Of a stretch of 6,892 bases of DNA, positions 5,154 through 6,892 are shown one piece after another. Origin of the DNA: Elusimicrobiota bacterium (GTDB lineage Bacteria > RUG730); contig JAIRLV010000097.1 of assembly GCA_031259185.1 (NCBI GenBank), positions 1-6,892 on the forward strand. The letters run 5' to 3'. The translations under genes were made by a program, and so were the position numbers. Below the pieces are notes generated by a model. It made no database searches. It was not told the origin of the DNA and worked only from the letters and a program-made list of their open reading frames with translations. Each line of letters opens with the position of its first letter. Within the stretch, counting starts at the first letter, position 1.

Positions 5154-6437
5154 ATGAAAATTTTAAAAAAAACTATTAGCGAAAATAAAAAAGTATATTT
5201 CTTAGTTGGTATAGAAATTTTTAAAACAAAAGCTATATCAGAAATTAATGTTAGATATAAGAAATATTATATTTTTGGAGTACGAATTTATAAAAAGAAA
5301 ATTATATGTGACTTTATTGATATAAAACAATTTCTTATACTTTTAGGATCTTTACAAGAATCTTATAAAACTATTCTTTTTTTTGATCATTCTCTTGGTG
5401 GAGGAACTGAAACATACTTTTTTAATCAGCTAAATGAATTGAAAGATACATGTATAGTATTAAGATTTCAATATTATCATGTAATTGATAATTATAGACT
5501 TACTTTGTATTATAAAAACGATTTGAAGTATATACAAAGTTCTGAAATATCTACTTTATTATCAATAATAGAGAATATCAGTATATATGAAATAGTAGTA
5601 AATAACCTTGTTGGGTATAAAAATAGTTTAGATATCCTTGAGCTTATTGGAAAGTTTAAACAAACTATATGGAAAAATATAAAACTTTCTTTAAGAGGTC
5701 ATGACTTTCAGGCAGTCTGTCCAAGCTTTAATCTGCTAAATGACCATATTGTATACTGTAATGTTCCTGATATAAAAGTATGTTTAAAATGTTTTCTAAA
5801 AATTAAATTATCTGATAACAAATTTCTTTTATCAGGTGCAGATGATATTGTTTTGTGGCGTAAAACTTGGAATGATTTTTTCTGTAATAGTGTAGATGAG
5901 GTTATGTTTTTTAGTAACTCTACCAAGGATATTTTTTGTCAGACATATCCTGTTTTAAAAAACAAGTTTGTTGTTATGCCTCACTTTGTGAATAAATTAC
6001 GTAGAGTTGAAATAAAACCACATAGTACAATTAATATAGGAGTCCTTGGAGAAATAAATTTGATACAAAAGGGAAAGGCTATTATAGAAAAAATGATTTC
6101 TTTGTCATCAAACAATAAAAATATAAAGTTCGTTATTGTTGGAACTTTTAATACTAAAAAGAGTCACAATTTATCTGTAACAGGTCGTTATAAAATAAAG
6201 GACTTACCTAATATTGTAGAGAAGGAAAAAATAGATATCTTATTTATTCCATCAATATGGCCTGAAACATTTTCATATACTACATCTGAGGCAATTATGA
6301 TGAATATTCCAGTAGCATGTTTTAATCTTGGTGCCCAAGCTGAACGAGTATTTGTTTATGATAAAGGACTTGTTATAAATGAAATTTCCGCAGAGAATGC
6401 ACTACAGAAAATTATAAACTTTATTAAAAGGAAATAA
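5154..6437 (+). CDS. Family 4 glycosyltransferase (GT-B fold) with N-terminal F-G modules and a cysteine cluster
   Basis: The 427-residue protein begins with two modules, VYFLVGIEIFKTK and YYIFGVRIYKKK (glycines at 19 and 42), like those of the WbsX protein. The catalytic part starts near residue 73 with ILFFDHSLGGGTETYFFNQL, the glycine-rich N-terminal loop of GT4 enzymes. Residues 183-213 (start HDFQAVCPSFNLL) carry C189, C202, C210 and C213, a spacing that could bind a metal ion. The C-terminal Rossmann half includes INIGVLGEINLIQKGK, KFVIVGTF and FIPSIWPETFSYTTSEAIMM. The pair E371 and E379 forms the E-x7-E signature of retaining GT4 transferases that bind the donor phosphate. The length is normal and the frame is clean. 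It probably adds one sugar to the repeat unit at the inner membrane face; donor and acceptor are unknown. The next gene starts one base after its stop. Confidence 0.87.
   Translation: MKILKKTISENKKVYFLVGIEIFKTKAISEINVRYKKYYIFGVRIYKKKIICDFIDIKQFLILLGSLQESYKTILFFDHSLGGGTETYFFNQLNELKDTCIVLRFQYYHVIDNYRLTLYYKNDLKYIQSSEISTLLSIIENISIYEIVVNNLVGYKNSLDILELIGKFKQTIWKNIKLSLRGHDFQAVCPSFNLLNDHIVYCNVPDIKVCLKCFLKIKLSDNKFLLSGADDIVLWRKTWNDFFCNSVDEVMFFSNSTKDIFCQTYPVLKNKFVVMPHFVNKLRRVEIKPHSTINIGVLGEINLIQKGKAIIEKMISLSSNNKNIKFVIVGTFNTKKSHNLSVTGRYKIKDLPNIVEKEKIDILFIPSIWPETFSYTTSEAIMMNIPVACFNLGAQAERVFVYDKGLVINEISAENALQKIINFIKRK
5190..5300 (+). repeat. Coding repeat: two F-G modules at the N-terminus of the GT4 protein
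   Basis: The modules KKVYFLVGIEIFKTK and KKYYIFGVRIYKKK share the aromatic-x-G-[IV]-x-I-[FY]-K-x-K pattern with the five modules at 1015-1284. Their glycines are 23 residues apart, the same distance as the last pair in the WbsX protein. The remainder of the two proteins is unrelated. Confidence 0.68.
6428..6432 (+). promoter_or_regulatory. Ribosome binding site for the last gene
   Basis: AAGGA lies within the final codons of the GT4 gene, six bases before the ATG at 6439. It fixes the start of a gene that is cut by the window end and indicates coupled translation. Confidence 0.65.
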
Positions 6438-6438
6438 A

Positions 6439-6892
6439 ATGCATTTTTTTACAAGTATTACTACAAACTATATACCAAAAGCAAGAGTTCTTGCAAAGAC
6501 ATTAAAGAAATACAATACTGATTGTGTTATGCACATAGTAGTGTCTGATGATTTGCCAAAAAATTTTGATATTTCAACAGAACCATTTGATTTTGTTTGG
6601 TTCAGTGAAGATTTCATTAAAACTGAAAATAATAAAAAATGGTTTTTTATTCATAATGTTGTAGAGTTATGTACTGCGATAAAAGCTGCGGCTGCATTAC
6701 ACATTTTCGAAAAGATGAGCATTAACAAACTAATTTATCTTGATCCTGATATTGCTGTATTTTCAAATCTTGAAGAATTGTTTGTTATGTTAGATGATAA
6801 TAGTGTTTTGCTTACTCCTCATTTGGCTATACCTGCTGAGTCTGATGTTTTTATAAATGCTGATGAGCTATGTTGTTTAAGAAAAGGAGTAT
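6439..6892 (+). CDS. GT-A type glycosyltransferase with a D-x-D motif, N-terminal part (cut by window end)
   Basis: An open frame of 151 codons runs off the window. It starts MHFFTSITTNYIPKARVLAK, then HIVVSDDLP and FDFVWFSEDF, followed by FIHNVVELCTAIKAAAALHI and INKLIYLDPDIAVFSNLEEL. A first strand followed by a conserved helix, and D-P-D at residues 102-104 after a hydrophobic strand, is the layout of GT-A nucleotide-sugar transferases that hold Mn2+ through a D-x-D (GT8-like in appearance). There is no signal peptide or membrane segment in the visible part. It lies one base after the GT4 stop with a good Shine-Dalgarno, so it belongs to the same operon. The exact family and sugar cannot be decided from this half. 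Confidence 0.82.
   Translation, partial: MHFFTSITTNYIPKARVLAKTLKKYNTDCVMHIVVSDDLPKNFDISTEPFDFVWFSEDFIKTENNKKWFFIHNVVELCTAIKAAAALHIFEKMSINKLIYLDPDIAVFSNLEELFVMLDDNSVLLTPHLAIPAESDVFINADELCCLRKGV

Noticed and set aside
5708-5926. Minus-strand ORF of 72 codons inside GT4
   Set aside because: It is antisense to the conserved cysteine region of GT4, with no recognised product.

Overview
The window is AT-rich throughout, with roughly 30% G+C by eye and many A and T homopolymers. Every recognisable gene lies on the + strand. It is part of a surface-polysaccharide locus (capsule, O-antigen or similar glycan) from a low-GC bacterium. The dTDP-sugar gene rmlA, a GH99-like WbsX protein and tightly packed glycosyltransferases would suit a host-associated anaerobe such as a low-GC Negativicute. 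That assignment is a guess from composition and gene style; no marker gene is present.

Layout. Positions 1-256 hold the 3' end of an rmlA (glucose-1-phosphate thymidylyltransferase) gene. Positions 285-411 hold a short remnant that resembles the C-terminal membrane part of a GtrB/DPM-type family 2 glycosyltransferase. Positions 412-973 hold a second, N-terminally truncated and frameshifted rmlA copy. Its last 233 bases are almost identical to the first copy, and its restored frame ends in an ATGA overlap with the next gene. From 970 to 3574 there is one long gene for an N-terminal repeat region, a WbsX/GH99-like domain and a GT9 (heptosyltransferase-like) domain. It is broken into two frames at an A10 run (2766-2775). 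A GT2 transferase follows at 3579-4436. A degraded relative of the WbsX-GT9 type of gene, lacking the WbsX domain, occupies about 4541-5153. A GT4 transferase (5154-6437) and the start of a DXD-type GT-A transferase (6439 to the window end) close the window.

How the genes work together (inference). RmlA would supply dTDP-glucose for dTDP-rhamnose or related sugars. The transferases would then build the repeat unit in the cytoplasm or at the inner face of the membrane. Gaps of 1-4 bases and a 4-base overlap indicate one transcriptional unit read left to right. No convincing promoter, terminator, tRNA, CRISPR array or insertion sequence was seen.

The most notable signals are: (a) the A10 frameshift that splits WbsX from GT9; (b) short repeat modules of the type aromatic-F-G-[LIV]-x-[IF]-x-K-K at the N-termini of two otherwise unrelated proteins; (c) the mosaic of duplicated rmlA and glycosyltransferase fragments; (d) a series of single-base frame breaks, several in homopolymers. 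The frame breaks could reflect phase variation and decay, or uncorrected sequencing error.
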